Assembly (NCBI GenBank): GCA_001664505.1
Contig: CP011806.1
Span: 4,512,149-4,576,148 of the forward strand
Length of the DNA: 64,000 nucleotides
Reading direction: 5' to 3'
DNA from: Acidobacteria bacterium Mor1
Lineage (GTDB): Bacteria; Acidobacteriota; Polarisedimenticolia; Polarisedimenticolales; Polarisedimenticolaceae
Below the pieces are notes generated by a model that was not told the DNA's origin, searched no databases, and saw nothing but the letters and a program-made list of their open reading frames with translations. The position numbers and the translations under genes are program-made. Position 1 is the first letter of the stretch. Each line of letters opens with the position of its first letter. Positions 35,801 through 43,952 of this stretch are shown here, piece after piece.

Positions 35801-36553
35801 ATGCGGAGCGTGCAACAGACCCAATGGATCGATCTCTGCCGGGCGACCCCCCACCAGGTGGAAGCGTGGGTGCAGATGCACGGGTCGATTGCACGTTCCG
35901 CCGCCTGGATCGCCTTCGGGGCAGCCCTCTACGGGCTTTCGATGGGCGTCTGGCGAGACCCTCTGCTGGGGGTCTACGTGGCGATCAAGCTGCCCCTGCT
36001 GATGGGCTCCACGGCCCTGGTCACCGCCCTGATCAACGGCCTGCTGGCCCAGATCCTGGGGCTGCGTTTCCCCATCGCTGCTTCCCTCTCGGCGGTGCTG
36101 GCCTCCTTCGCCCTGGTGGCGCTGATCCTGGCGGCTCTGGCCCCCCTGGTGCTGTTCATCACCTGGTGCGTCCCCGGTGTCGACGCCACGACCCGTATCG
36201 GCCACGACATCCTCGGGCTGGCTCACGTGGCCGCCCTGGCCTTTGCCGGCGTCGTGGCCAACGTGCGGCTGCACCAGTCGCTGCGGGCCTGGGCCGGGAA
36301 GGCCTCCCGGGGAATCCTGATCGCCTGGCTCGCCACCAATCTGTTCGTCGGCGCCCAGCTCTCCTGGAACCTGCGCCCGTTCTTCGGCGATCCCTCCCAG
36401 CCGGTGCAGTTCCTCAGAGCCGATGCCTTCGAGGGCAATTTCTACGAGTCCGTCTGGTCCATGTTCCAGGGGGTGATCGACCCCAAAGAGAGGAAGCGCC
36501 ATGAGCGACCACCAACAACCGACACCACCGACGACCGACCCGGCCGACGCTGA
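35801..36553 (+). CDS. Multispanning membrane protein, unknown function
   Basis: 250 residues. About six hydrophobic segments: WIAFGAALYGLSMGVW, LLGVYVAIKLPLLMGSTALVTAL, AASLSAVLASFALVALILAAL, LAHVAALAFAGVVA, GILIAWLATNLFVGAQ. The start is uncertain: ATG 35801 or ATG 35768. The soluble N-terminus includes QTQWIDLCRATPHQVEAW. No transporter motif; it may be a Yip1-like or structural membrane protein. It overlaps the next membrane-protein gene by 53 bases, so the two are likely translated together. Confidence 0.6.
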   Translation: MRSVQQTQWIDLCRATPHQVEAWVQMHGSIARSAAWIAFGAALYGLSMGVWRDPLLGVYVAIKLPLLMGSTALVTALINGLLAQILGLRFPIAASLSAVLASFALVALILAALAPLVLFITWCVPGVDATTRIGHDILGLAHVAALAFAGVVANVRLHQSLRAWAGKASRGILIAWLATNLFVGAQLSWNLRPFFGDPSQPVQFLRADAFEGNFYESVWSMFQGVIDPKERKRHERPPTTDTTDDRPGRR

Positions 36554-37223
36554 ACCTGTCGCGCCGCTTGCGCCGGACACCGGCATGGCCGGCCTGGCCG
36601 ACGCGCTGCTCAAGCGGCCCCGCGGCCTGATCGAACGCTTCGACCGGGGAGACGTCTCCGCCATCGAGTGGCGGCTGCTGGGTATCGCGCTGTTCGGTTA
36701 CGTCGGCTACGGCGTGCTGGTCGGCAGCTTCTCCGGGGGCACCCAGTGGTGGGCCGGGCCGCTCAAGGTGGTGGCGGTCGGCGTCGGCGCCAGCGCGATC
36801 TGTCTGCCGAGCCTCTACGTCTTCTCGGCGCTGGGCATGGCCCGGGTACGGCTACGCCACGTGGTGGATCTGCTGCTGGCTCAACTCGCCCTCAGCAGCA
36901 TCCTGCTGCTGGGCTTCCTGCCGGTGGGTTGGGTCTTCTCCCAGTCGACCAGGTCCGCGGCGTTCATGGGAATGATCCACCTCGGGCTCGGGGTGATCGC
37001 GATGTCCTTCGGCCTGCGACTGCTCTTCGCCGGGTTTCAGTTGTTCGAGATGCGTCGAGACGGCTACGTGCGGCTGTGGGTGATGATCTTCCTGATCACG
37101 TCCCTACAGCTCACCACGGCGCTGCGGCCGATCCTGGGTGAAGCGGAGACGGTGCTGCCCCAGGAAAAGAAATTCTTCCTCCAGCACTGGGGAGAGTCCT
37201 TCGTTCGCGATATCGAGGACTAG
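36501..37223 (+). CDS. Multispanning membrane protein, unknown function
   Basis: 240 residues. A Pro/Asp-rich soluble N-terminus (about 60 residues) precedes around five hydrophobic segments (LLGIALFGYVGYGVLVGSF, VVAVGVGASAICLPSLYVFSAL, LALSSILLLGFLPVGWVF, GMIHLGLGVIAMSFGLRLLF, MIFLITSLQLTTAL) and a charged cytosolic or periplasmic tail. Together with the preceding gene it forms an overlapping pair that probably makes a complex. I do not recognise the family. It converges with the DusA gene, 8 bases apart. Confidence 0.62.
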   Translation: MSDHQQPTPPTTDPADAEPVAPLAPDTGMAGLADALLKRPRGLIERFDRGDVSAIEWRLLGIALFGYVGYGVLVGSFSGGTQWWAGPLKVVAVGVGASAICLPSLYVFSALGMARVRLRHVVDLLLAQLALSSILLLGFLPVGWVFSQSTRSAAFMGMIHLGLGVIAMSFGLRLLFAGFQLFEMRRDGYVRLWVMIFLITSLQLTTALRPILGEAETVLPQEKKFFLQHWGESFVRDIED

Positions 37224-37231
37224 CGGCGCGG

Positions 37232-38245
37232 TCAGCCTGCGGTCTCGACCGGGCTCTCGTCGGGGACGTGTTGCAGGGCGTCGAGCAGCACCCGGGCGTC
37301 GGTGGCCCGGGGCCCTTCGACACTGAGTTGCCGCCGGTAGGCGCGGGCTCCGGGGAGCCCGGTAAAGAGGCCCAGCAGGTGACGGGTGACGTGATGCCCC
37401 TTGTAGCCCTCGGCCAGGAAAGCCTCGAGGTAGGGCATCATCTGCTTGACCACCTGGTGCCGGGTCGGCGCTGTGGCGTCGTCGCCGAACAGCCGGCGAT
37501 CGGCGCCGGCCAGCAGGTAGGGGTTGTCGTAGGCCGCCCGGCCGATCATCACCCCGTCCACCCGCCGGAGATGTTCCTCGGTGGCGTCGAGGGTCAGCAC
37601 GCCGCCGTTCAGTTCGATGCGCAGCTCGGGAAACGCCTGCTTCAGCCGGTAGACGTCGTCGTAGCGCAGCGGCGGCACCGTGCGGTTCTCCTTGGGGCTC
37701 AGGCCCTTGAGCCAGGCCTTGCGGGCATGGACGCTGAAGCGGTCGCTGCCGCTCCGGCGGACGATCTCGACGAAGCGCGCCATGTCCTCGTAGCGATCGA
37801 GGTCATCGACGCCGATGCGGTGCTTGACGGTGACCGGCAGCTCGACCCGGCTGCGCATGGCGGCGACACACTCGGCGACCCGCTCCGGCTGCTTCATCAG
37901 GCAGACGCCGAAGTTGCCTCCCTGGACCCGGTCGCTGGGGCAGCCGACGTTGAGGTTGATCTCGTCGTAGCCCATGTCCTCGGCGATGTGGGCGCACTCG
38001 GCCAGGGCCGCCGGATCGTCGCCGCCGAGCTGCAGCGCCAGGGGTTTCTCCCGCAGGTCGAACCCGAGGTAGCGCTCCCGGTTGCCCCGCAGGATTGCCG
38101 GGGTGGTGACCATCTCGGTGTAGAGCAGGGTGTGCCGGGTGAGCAGGCGGGCGAAGAATCGATAGTGCCGGTCGGTACAGTCCATCATCGGCGCCACGCT
38201 CAGCGGGCGCTGGGTACCCCGGGGACCATGCGGCGCGTTGCTCAC
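37232..38245 (-). CDS. dusA: tRNA-dihydrouridine synthase, DusA-like
   Basis: 337 residues. Flavin-dependent reduction of uridine to dihydrouridine in tRNA, NADPH as donor. Motifs of the DusA subgroup: LSVAPMMDCTDRHYRFF, INLNVGCPSDRVQGGNFG with the catalytic Cys, VKHRIG, FSVHARKAWLKGLSPKENR and IELNGGV, VMIGRAAYDNP. Start GTG 38245 overlaps the stop of the Rieske gene (GTGA). The longer upstream frame lies inside the Rieske gene and is not used. Confidence 0.92.
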   Translation of the reverse strand: MSNAPHGPRGTQRPLSVAPMMDCTDRHYRFFARLLTRHTLLYTEMVTTPAILRGNRERYLGFDLREKPLALQLGGDDPAALAECAHIAEDMGYDEINLNVGCPSDRVQGGNFGVCLMKQPERVAECVAAMRSRVELPVTVKHRIGVDDLDRYEDMARFVEIVRRSGSDRFSVHARKAWLKGLSPKENRTVPPLRYDDVYRLKQAFPELRIELNGGVLTLDATEEHLRRVDGVMIGRAAYDNPYLLAGADRRLFGDDATAPTRHQVVKQMMPYLEAFLAEGYKGHHVTRHLLGLFTGLPGARAYRRQLSVEGPRATDARVLLDALQHVPDESPVETAG

Positions 38246-38649
38246 GATTCTTCCGACGGCTCCGGTTTCTTCTTGAGGAACTTGTCCGGATCCCACTCGA
38301 TCAGCGGCTCCGGTTCCGGCTCGGGGGCCTTCTCTTCCTGGGGAGCCGGGCCGACCAGCACGTCCTCCCCCTCGATCTTGACCGGGAAGATCTTGGCGCA
38401 GTTGGCCCGGGCCATGTCGCAGGCGCCGGTCTCCAGGTCGTAGGCCCAACCGTGCCAGGAGCAGATCACCTGGCCGCGGCCGACGACGCTGTCGGCCAGG
38501 GAGGCGCCCATGTGGGGGCAGGCGTCCTGGATCGCGTAGATCCGGTCGGCGATGCGGATCACCGCCACGGTGGTGTCGTGGACCTTGATCGCCTTCCCGC
38601 GCAGATCCTTGAAGTCGGATTTGACGCCGACCTTGATGAACTCGCTCAT
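38242..38649 (-). CDS. Rieske [2Fe-2S] ferredoxin-like protein
   Basis: 135 residues. Cluster ligands are complete: CPHMG and CSWHG (two Cys, two His), in the small-subunit or ferredoxin arrangement of assimilatory nitrite reductase/oxygenase Rieske proteins. After the domain comes a Pro/Glu-rich tail with EPEPEPEP. Cytoplasmic electron carrier. It sits between an EEP-family nuclease gene (1-base overlap) and DusA (4-base overlap). Confidence 0.9.
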   Translation of the reverse strand: MSEFIKVGVKSDFKDLRGKAIKVHDTTVAVIRIADRIYAIQDACPHMGASLADSVVGRGQVICSWHGWAYDLETGACDMARANCAKIFPVKIEGEDVLVGPAPQEEKAPEPEPEPLIEWDPDKFLKKKPEPSEES

Positions 38650-39389
38650 CAGTGCACCTCGAAGTCGGCGATCAGCGGTAGATGATCGCTGGCCACCTTG
38701 GACAACGCCAGCCGGCAGGTGCGCGCCTGGCGGTGGCGGATGTCCCCCTTGTAGAAGATCTTGTCCAGTCCGCCGGTAGGAGAGAACGACGGGTAGGTGC
38801 GAATCGACGACCCCGGCGCACGGTCGGTCGCCGACTTGAAGTCCAGGATGTAGGTCAGGATCGGTACCAGCTGGGCGCGCCAATCGTTGAAGTCGCCGCC
38901 GATCATGCACGGACCGCGGCTGCGGAGCTTCTTGAACTCGTCGGCGTGGGCCAACCGGCCGATCTGATGCACCCGCTCGGTGGCCGACAGACCCAGGTGC
39001 AGGTTGAACATCTCCATGGTGCGGAAGTAGCCGTTGACCTTGTTCAGCTGCAGCCGGGTGTAGAGGCAGCCGCGCTTTTTCTTGTTGCCGATGGTCAGAT
39101 CGATGTTGCGCTGCTTGGTGATCGGAAAGCGGCTGAGGGTCGCGTTCCCGTAGCGTCCATGGCGCAGCTTGACGTTGTGGCCCACGGCGTAGTGCTCGAA
39201 CTTCAGGTCCCGGGCCAGCTCCCGGGCCAGGTCCAACCCGCGGGAGCGGGGGGCGCCCTCGTCGACCTCCTGGAGCAACACCAGATGCGGATCGTGGTGG
39301 GAGATGATCTCCACGATGCGCTCGGGGCGGAAGCGCCGGTCGACGCCGATGGCCCGATGGATGTTGTAGGTCAGAACCCGAATGTGCAC
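38649..39389 (-). CDS. Endonuclease/exonuclease/phosphatase-family protein
   Basis: 246 residues. EEP-fold metal hydrolase: LTYNIHRAIG, LLQEVDEGAP, GNATLSRFP, MFNLHLG, IGGDFNDWR and the C-terminal SDHLPLIADF provide the Glu, His, Asp and Asn catalytic set. Could act on DNA, phosphoinositides or other phosphodiesters; the exact substrate is unknown. GTG 39389 start; the first gene in an EEP-Rieske-DusA unit. Confidence 0.85.
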   Translation of the reverse strand: MHIRVLTYNIHRAIGVDRRFRPERIVEIISHHDPHLVLLQEVDEGAPRSRGLDLARELARDLKFEHYAVGHNVKLRHGRYGNATLSRFPITKQRNIDLTIGNKKKRGCLYTRLQLNKVNGYFRTMEMFNLHLGLSATERVHQIGRLAHADEFKKLRSRGPCMIGGDFNDWRAQLVPILTYILDFKSATDRAPGSSIRTYPSFSPTGGLDKIFYKGDIRHRQARTCRLALSKVASDHLPLIADFEVH

Positions 39390-39499
39390 GGCCGGTGCCC
39401 TAGGACGTTGAGACAGAACAAGTTACGCTGTGGGACGGATCTTGTCGAGGCCGCCGCTCCCATGTAGGCTGACCTCCTGCCCCCAGGGGTGTTTTTGAC

Positions 39500-40468
39500 G
39501 TGGCAGGTATGGATCGACCGATTCCACTCATCATTCTCGGCGGTAGCGACCGGCGCGGGTCGGAGCTTCCCCCCGAGGGTGCGGACAAGCATGCGCTGTC
39601 CGGCTACAAGGGCGCCGAGATGCGCGTCGAGGGCCGGCCGTTGGTCGAGATCGTCGCCGAGCGGATGACCGCCGGCGGGGTGCTGGGACCCGTGCGCGTT
39701 GCGGGACCCGCCGAGGTGTATCGCCGCGCCGGCGTCAATCTCGGCGTGATCGACACCGACGACAGCTTCGGCGGCAACATCCAGGCCGCCATCGAGGCGA
39801 CCCGGACCGAGTTCCCCGACTCACCGGTCGCGATCACCACCGCCGACATCCTGCCCGAGGTCGACGATGTAAAGCGCATGGTCGACGACTACCTGGCCGC
39901 CGCGCCGCTGGCATTCTGGGGCGCGTTCATTCGCACCCCGGAAGACCGTCAAGCCCTCGGAGCCTCGGCGTGGAAGCCCAGGTACCGCATGGTGGAGCGG
40001 AAGGGGGAGGCGCCCGCGGCGATCCTGCCGGGGCATCTGGCCATCGTGTTGCCCCGGGCGCTCAAGTTGCGCTTTCTCTACGACCTGGTGGACCTGACCT
40101 ACCGCAGCCGCAACAAACCGATCGCCTACCGGCGTAGCTACATCGTGCGCGGGTTGATCTGGGGCATGCTGCTTCAGGATCTGCGGCATCTGGCCACCCT
40201 GCGGGTGCCCAACGTGACCTGGAACATGCTGCGCACCGGTCTCGCGGCGGCCAAGGGGCTCAAGGACGGCGACATCCTGTTGTCCGACCTGGAGCAGGCG
40301 ATCGAGCGGATCTTCGTGCGTACCGAACATCGCCGGCGGCATCCGCACAGCGTGCGGCTACCGATTCTCGAGGGGCTCTCACTGGCCGAGGACATCGACA
40401 CCGCCGAGGAGGCGGCGGAGAAGGGTGCCGAGGCGGGTGGCCCGATGCGGGATCAGAGCAGCTTGTAG
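39500..40468 (+). CDS. Nucleotidyltransferase-like protein (MobA/GT-A fold)
   Basis: 322 residues. Begins LIILGGSDRRGSELPPEG, resembling the GGxSxRxG nucleotide-binding loop with DKH and GRPLVE pattern (KHALSGYKGAEMRVEGRPLVE) found in MobA/GT-A-type nucleotidyltransferases. ITTADILPEVDD is the metal-binding Asp motif equivalent. The loop GGSDRRG is not canonical. Probably uses NTP and a sugar or cofactor phosphate; substrate unknown. GTG 39500 chosen over ATG 39509, which has no room for a Shine-Dalgarno. Overlaps the convergent gene by 16 bases at its end. Confidence 0.7.
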   Translation: MAGMDRPIPLIILGGSDRRGSELPPEGADKHALSGYKGAEMRVEGRPLVEIVAERMTAGGVLGPVRVAGPAEVYRRAGVNLGVIDTDDSFGGNIQAAIEATRTEFPDSPVAITTADILPEVDDVKRMVDDYLAAAPLAFWGAFIRTPEDRQALGASAWKPRYRMVERKGEAPAAILPGHLAIVLPRALKLRFLYDLVDLTYRSRNKPIAYRRSYIVRGLIWGMLLQDLRHLATLRVPNVTWNMLRTGLAAAKGLKDGDILLSDLEQAIERIFVRTEHRRRHPHSVRLPILEGLSLAEDIDTAEEAAEKGAEAGGPMRDQSSL

Positions 40469-41190
40469 CTCGCCGGGTCTGCCCGCAGGGTCAGCACGTC
40501 GCCGCGCCGTTCGACCTCGCCGTGGATCTCCACCGGCTCGGCGATCATCTCCAGCACCCGATCGTTGACCGCGTTCCCCTGCTCATCGACGAGGAACAGG
40601 TAGGAGAGTTCTCCGCTCTCGCTCTCCACCCGCAGCACCGGCGGGACGCCGCCGCGGATACAGAGGATCGCGCAGGCCTTGTGGGGCTTGCCCCGGCCCG
40701 GCTTCATCACGCCCAGGTGGCACTTGGAGTCGACAATCTCGCCGGTGAAGCTGAAGGTGCCGAGCTCCATCCCGCCGGCGAGGCTCTGCCGCGCATCCCC
40801 CAGGGGTTCCAGCTCGTGGACCTCGATCATCTGCTCCTGGTCGTTCCAGATCCGCGAGCCGGTGATGCGCACCCGTTTGCCGTCGTGTCCCGCGGTCAGG
40901 CTCTCGGCGCCGAACTTGCCGAAGGCGACCAGTAGATGGCTTCCCGGGTATTCCCCGTCGTCGACGACCAGCAGCGGGTAGGGGTGCTCCAGCAACACTC
41001 CCTCGAAGGTGCGGTCGATGCCGAACTCGAAGGCGCCAGGATCGAAGGGGGACTGTAGCGCCGCCAGCGCTCCGGCAACGCCGGCGGCCAGCAGCAGGAT
41101 CAGCAGGATGCTTCGCTTGACGTGGGCGGCGATGCCCGCCGGAGCCTCGGGTAGGTAGCCGACGTAGAACTCGTCGTCGTTGTGGCTCAT
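40453..41190 (-). CDS. Membrane-anchored protein with CHLGVM/CAILCI metal or redox motif
   Basis: 245 residues. An N-terminal soluble part, one transmembrane segment (SILLILLLAAGVAGALAAL) and a periplasmic domain. Its core has GEIVDSKCHLGVMKPG and KACAILCIRGGVPPVL, with Cys-x2-Gly-Val-Met-x-Pro-Gly and Cys-x3-Cys. This motif is conserved in proteins encoded beside ferric-reductase-like genes in diverse bacteria; a metal or redox role is inferred. ATG 41190 overlaps the reductase stop by 4 bases. Confidence 0.7.
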   Translation of the reverse strand: MSHNDDEFYVGYLPEAPAGIAAHVKRSILLILLLAAGVAGALAALQSPFDPGAFEFGIDRTFEGVLLEHPYPLLVVDDGEYPGSHLLVAFGKFGAESLTAGHDGKRVRITGSRIWNDQEQMIEVHELEPLGDARQSLAGGMELGTFSFTGEIVDSKCHLGVMKPGRGKPHKACAILCIRGGVPPVLRVESESGELSYLFLVDEQGNAVNDRVLEMIAEPVEIHGEVERRGDVLTLRADPASYKLL

Positions 41191-42230
41191 GAGCTCCCTC
41201 GGATCGGTGCGGGTTCGGCCCGTTGCCCTGCAGGGTTCGGTTCCGGATCGACGTAGACCTCGCCGGAGACCACCCGCACGTTGAAGGTCGGGATCTTCTC
41301 GGTGAACGGCGGCGGCGACGCTCCCGTTTCGGGTTCGTACTGATAGCCGTGCCAGGGGCACGTGATGCAGCCGTCGACGATGCGGCCCTCGCCCAGCGGT
41401 CCGTTCTGGTGCTGACAGGCGTTACTGACCGCGGAGATCGTGTCTCCGTTGCGGAAGATCGCGACCCGTTCGCCGGAGATGCAGACGATCCGGGCCCGCT
41501 TGTCTTTGATATCGGCGACGGCGCAGGCGTGGAGGTAGCCGTCGATGACATCCCCCCGGTGCGGCGCGTCTCCCGGCTTCTCGCGGAAGCCGGCGACCAG
41601 ATGCAGGGTGACGATCCAGCCGAAGCCGCCGACCAACAGGCCGATCAACACCAGGTTGCGTTCGGTCTGCAGGATCCCCAGCGCGACGTGGAGTACCAAC
41701 AGCAGGTAGGCCACGTAGACCAGCATGTGCAGCGCTTTCCAGACCGGCGCCGACAGGTTGGCCAGCCAGAAGTCGTGACTGGTCGCCGCCATCAGGAACA
41801 GGATGCCGAGCGCGACGAAGCCGAGCGTCTGGAAGGGGAAGGCGCTGATGCTGGCGTACTGGGGGTTGCCTGCCAGCAGGCTGACCAGCGGATTGACATC
41901 CCCCAGGGCGTGGAACTGGATCATCGAGAACGCGCCGTGGACCAGGGCGCAGAGGAACATGCTGACGCCCAGGTGGCGACGGTTGTAGAGCAGGGGCAAG
42001 AAACGCCGGTCCAGCCGGGCCAGCGGCCCGACCGACAGGATCACGTGGAGCATCAAGAGCGCCAGGGTGCCGAAGGCGCGGATGATCAGGGTCTCGGGGG
42101 TCGCCTCAGGGCGCAATGCCGCGCCGAGCCCGACGAACAGGCCGATGTAGAGCAGGATGCCGGCGAGGATCGTCAGGTCGTAGCGCTTCTTCTGCCGGTT
42201 CCACAGGACCGCCTGATAACCCGCGCTCAT
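41187..42230 (-). CDS. Ferric-reductase-like transmembrane protein fused to a Rieske domain
   Basis: 347 residues. The N-terminal half has six hydrophobic segments with heme-binding His candidates (LMLHVILSVGPLARL, CALVHGAFS, HMLVYVAYLLLVLHVALG), as in MsrQ/YedZ and ferric reductases. The C-terminal 110 residues form a Rieske domain with CQHQNGPLG and CPWHGYQY, all four ligands. This would move electrons from quinone or heme across to the 2Fe-2S centre, the acceptor being perhaps a periplasmic or cytoplasmic partner. ATG 42230 overlaps the small upstream gene stop (ATGA). MsrP is not seen. Confidence 0.85.
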   Translation of the reverse strand: MSAGYQAVLWNRQKKRYDLTILAGILLYIGLFVGLGAALRPEATPETLIIRAFGTLALLMLHVILSVGPLARLDRRFLPLLYNRRHLGVSMFLCALVHGAFSMIQFHALGDVNPLVSLLAGNPQYASISAFPFQTLGFVALGILFLMAATSHDFWLANLSAPVWKALHMLVYVAYLLLVLHVALGILQTERNLVLIGLLVGGFGWIVTLHLVAGFREKPGDAPHRGDVIDGYLHACAVADIKDKRARIVCISGERVAIFRNGDTISAVSNACQHQNGPLGEGRIVDGCITCPWHGYQYEPETGASPPPFTEKIPTFNVRVVSGEVYVDPEPNPAGQRAEPAPIRGSS

Positions 42231-42376
42231 GGAGCTTCCTCTTGAACCGCAGCGGGGATCGACTCGACCCGCGGGATCGGCCGGTCGCCGCTGAGCGCGA
42301 CGAACAGCAGCACCCAGCCGATCAGGGCGATGGCCAGAAACATCATCCGGTGACGGCTGCGCAGGGGGCGAATCAT
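42227..42376 (-). CDS. Very small single-span membrane protein
   Basis: 49 residues: basic MIRPLRSRHRM, one transmembrane segment (MFLAIALIGWVLLFVALSG) and a short outer tail. ATG 42376 overlaps the stop of the 84-residue gene, and its own stop overlaps the reductase start. Tight coupling on both sides supports a real gene, possibly a small subunit of the reductase complex. Confidence 0.7.
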   Translation of the reverse strand: MIRPLRSRHRMMFLAIALIGWVLLFVALSGDRPIPRVESIPAAVQEEAP

Positions 42377-42627
42377 CCGGCGCTCCCGCGGCGGTGAGCG
42401 GAACGCTCCACCGGTGGCTGCTTGCCGCCGGCCCAGCGCAGAAGCATCAGCGGCCACAGCGCGGCGACGCCGGGAAGGATCATCACCCGGAAGCCCGGCT
42501 TGCTCCCCGGGGCCGCCGGGTCGACCCGGTTGACGCCGACCAGGACGAAGGCCACGGCGAACAGCAGGCCGATAGCGGCGTAGAGCACCAGCGCGTACGA
42601 GAACCAGAGAGCGATTTGTTCGAGCAT
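42373..42627 (-). CDS. Small two-span membrane protein
   Basis: 84 residues with two hydrophobic stretches (SYALVLYAAIGLLFAVAFVLVGV; MILPGVAALWPLMLLRW) and a basic tail. AAGGA precedes ATG 42627. Encoded between the NrsF-like gene and the 49-residue protein in the same unit; probably a membrane subunit of the Rieske-reductase system. Confidence 0.7.
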   Translation of the reverse strand: MLEQIALWFSYALVLYAAIGLLFAVAFVLVGVNRVDPAAPGSKPGFRVMILPGVAALWPLMLLRWAGGKQPPVERSAHRRGSAG

Positions 42628-42658
42628 GCTGATTCCTTGGCCTCCCGGGCTCGAGATG

Positions 42659-43339
42659 TTACCCGATTCGAGAACGTCGCCGGACGCCCCACAGCACGGC
42701 GCCTGCGGTCGTCAGCGCCACCAGCAACAGCATGCCGGCGCCGTGAGAGGGGACCACGTGTCCCGCCTCGCCGAAGGGGCAGATCAGGCGCCAGCAGGCA
42801 TCGGCGAGCAGCGCCGCCGCCAGGCCGGCGAGGAGCCCTGCGCCGGCGGGCGCGGCGGGGAACCCCCGGGCCAGGATCAGTCCGGACCAGAGCGCGATCG
42901 GCAGGCCGAGGGCGAATTCGACGCCGAAGCAGAGGAAGCCCTCGGCGAGGCGTTTGTCCGCCGGCAGGCTCAAGGTCCCGGCCCGAGCGGTAAGGGTCAT
43001 CGCGCATACGGCAATGAACACCGCCGAAGCGGTCAGCACCGAGATCCGTGCCGCCCGCAGTGCCGGCGCCGGGAGCGCGCCCCGCGCCGCACCGGCGAAT
43101 AGCGGCAGGGCCATAGCGGCCTGGATCAGGGTCAAGCCCCAGAAGATCCACGGCCCGAGATCGGAGCGATCGGAACGGAGCCCCCAGCGGGAGGCCAGGA
43201 CCGCGGCGCCCAGGCCCGCCAGGGCCAGCGCCCCCAGCAGCAGGGGAGCCAGCGGGCGCATCGGGGCCACCGGCTGCAGATCCTCGCGCAGCCGTTCGCG
43301 CAATGCGTCGAGCTCCGGCTTTCGATCATCGGCGGACAC
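42659..43339 (-). CDS. NrsF-type (DUF1109) anti-sigma membrane protein
   Basis: 226 residues with about six transmembrane segments. It starts in a soluble helix (RKPELDALRERLREDLQPVAP), as NrsF proteins do, and contains the conserved FPAAPAGAGLLAGLAAALLADACWRLICPFGEAGHVVPSHGAG segment with its CP and His pattern. DUF1109 proteins negatively regulate ECF sigma factor SigF (Caulobacter NrsF). An ECF gene lies 600 bases away across a divergent DoxX gene. Start GTG 43339 (or GTG 43354) follows a TACGCT box directly. Confidence 0.8.
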   Translation of the reverse strand: MSADDRKPELDALRERLREDLQPVAPMRPLAPLLLGALALAGLGAAVLASRWGLRSDRSDLGPWIFWGLTLIQAAMALPLFAGAARGALPAPALRAARISVLTASAVFIAVCAMTLTARAGTLSLPADKRLAEGFLCFGVEFALGLPIALWSGLILARGFPAAPAGAGLLAGLAAALLADACWRLICPFGEAGHVVPSHGAGMLLLVALTTAGAVLWGVRRRSRIG

Positions 43340-43494
43340 CCCCCGAGCGTACACCGATCCCGCTACGGGAAGCGCGGGATTCCAGCGCTTTTCGATCCCC
43401 GGGAATGAGCGAACGGGTCGCTCGGTTTACTGCACACGAACACGGCAGAGAACACGCCGGACGCCGGCGAGAAAAACGAATCGGAGGGAATAAA

Positions 43495-43911
43495 ATGAAC
43501 CAGAAGACGATCAACATCACCAGTTGGGCACTGCGCATCGCCATCGCGGTCATCCTGCTTCAAACGCTGTTCTTCAAGTTCACCGGCGCCCCCGAGTCGA
43601 TCTACATCTTCGAGACCCTCGGCATGGAACCGTGGGGCCGCATCGGCAGCGGAATCGCCGAACTGATCGCCTCGGTGTTGCTGCTGGTTCCCCGGACCCG
43701 CATCTACGGTGTGTTGTTGTCCCTGGGCGTGATCGGCGGCGCCATCGTCAGCCACCTGACGACCCTCGGTATCGTCGTGCAGAACGACGGCGGAACCCTG
43801 TTCGGTATGGCGCTCTTCATCTTCTTCGCCGATCTGGTTCTGTTGGCGCTGCACCGCTCGGAGCTCCCGGTGGTCGGCGCGCACTTCGTGCCCTCTCATT
43901 CCCGCAGCTGA
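43495..43911 (+). CDS. DoxX-family membrane protein
   Basis: 138 residues. Four hydrophobic helices (WALRIAIAVILLQTLFFKFTG; IGSGIAELIASVLLLVP; YGVLLSLGVIGGAIVSHL; GMALFIFFADLVLLAL) with the DoxX motif around FKFTGAPES and FETLG. DoxX proteins are membrane components often linked to redox stress or metal responses; they accompany SigF-NrsF genes. GGAGGG precedes ATG 43495. The sigma gene follows 41 bases downstream. Confidence 0.82.
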   Translation: MNQKTINITSWALRIAIAVILLQTLFFKFTGAPESIYIFETLGMEPWGRIGSGIAELIASVLLLVPRTRIYGVLLSLGVIGGAIVSHLTTLGIVVQNDGGTLFGMALFIFFADLVLLALHRSELPVVGAHFVPSHSRS

Positions 43912-43952
43912 TTCCGGAACGAATCGCAAGGCTTCCGGAAGGAGGGGGAACG

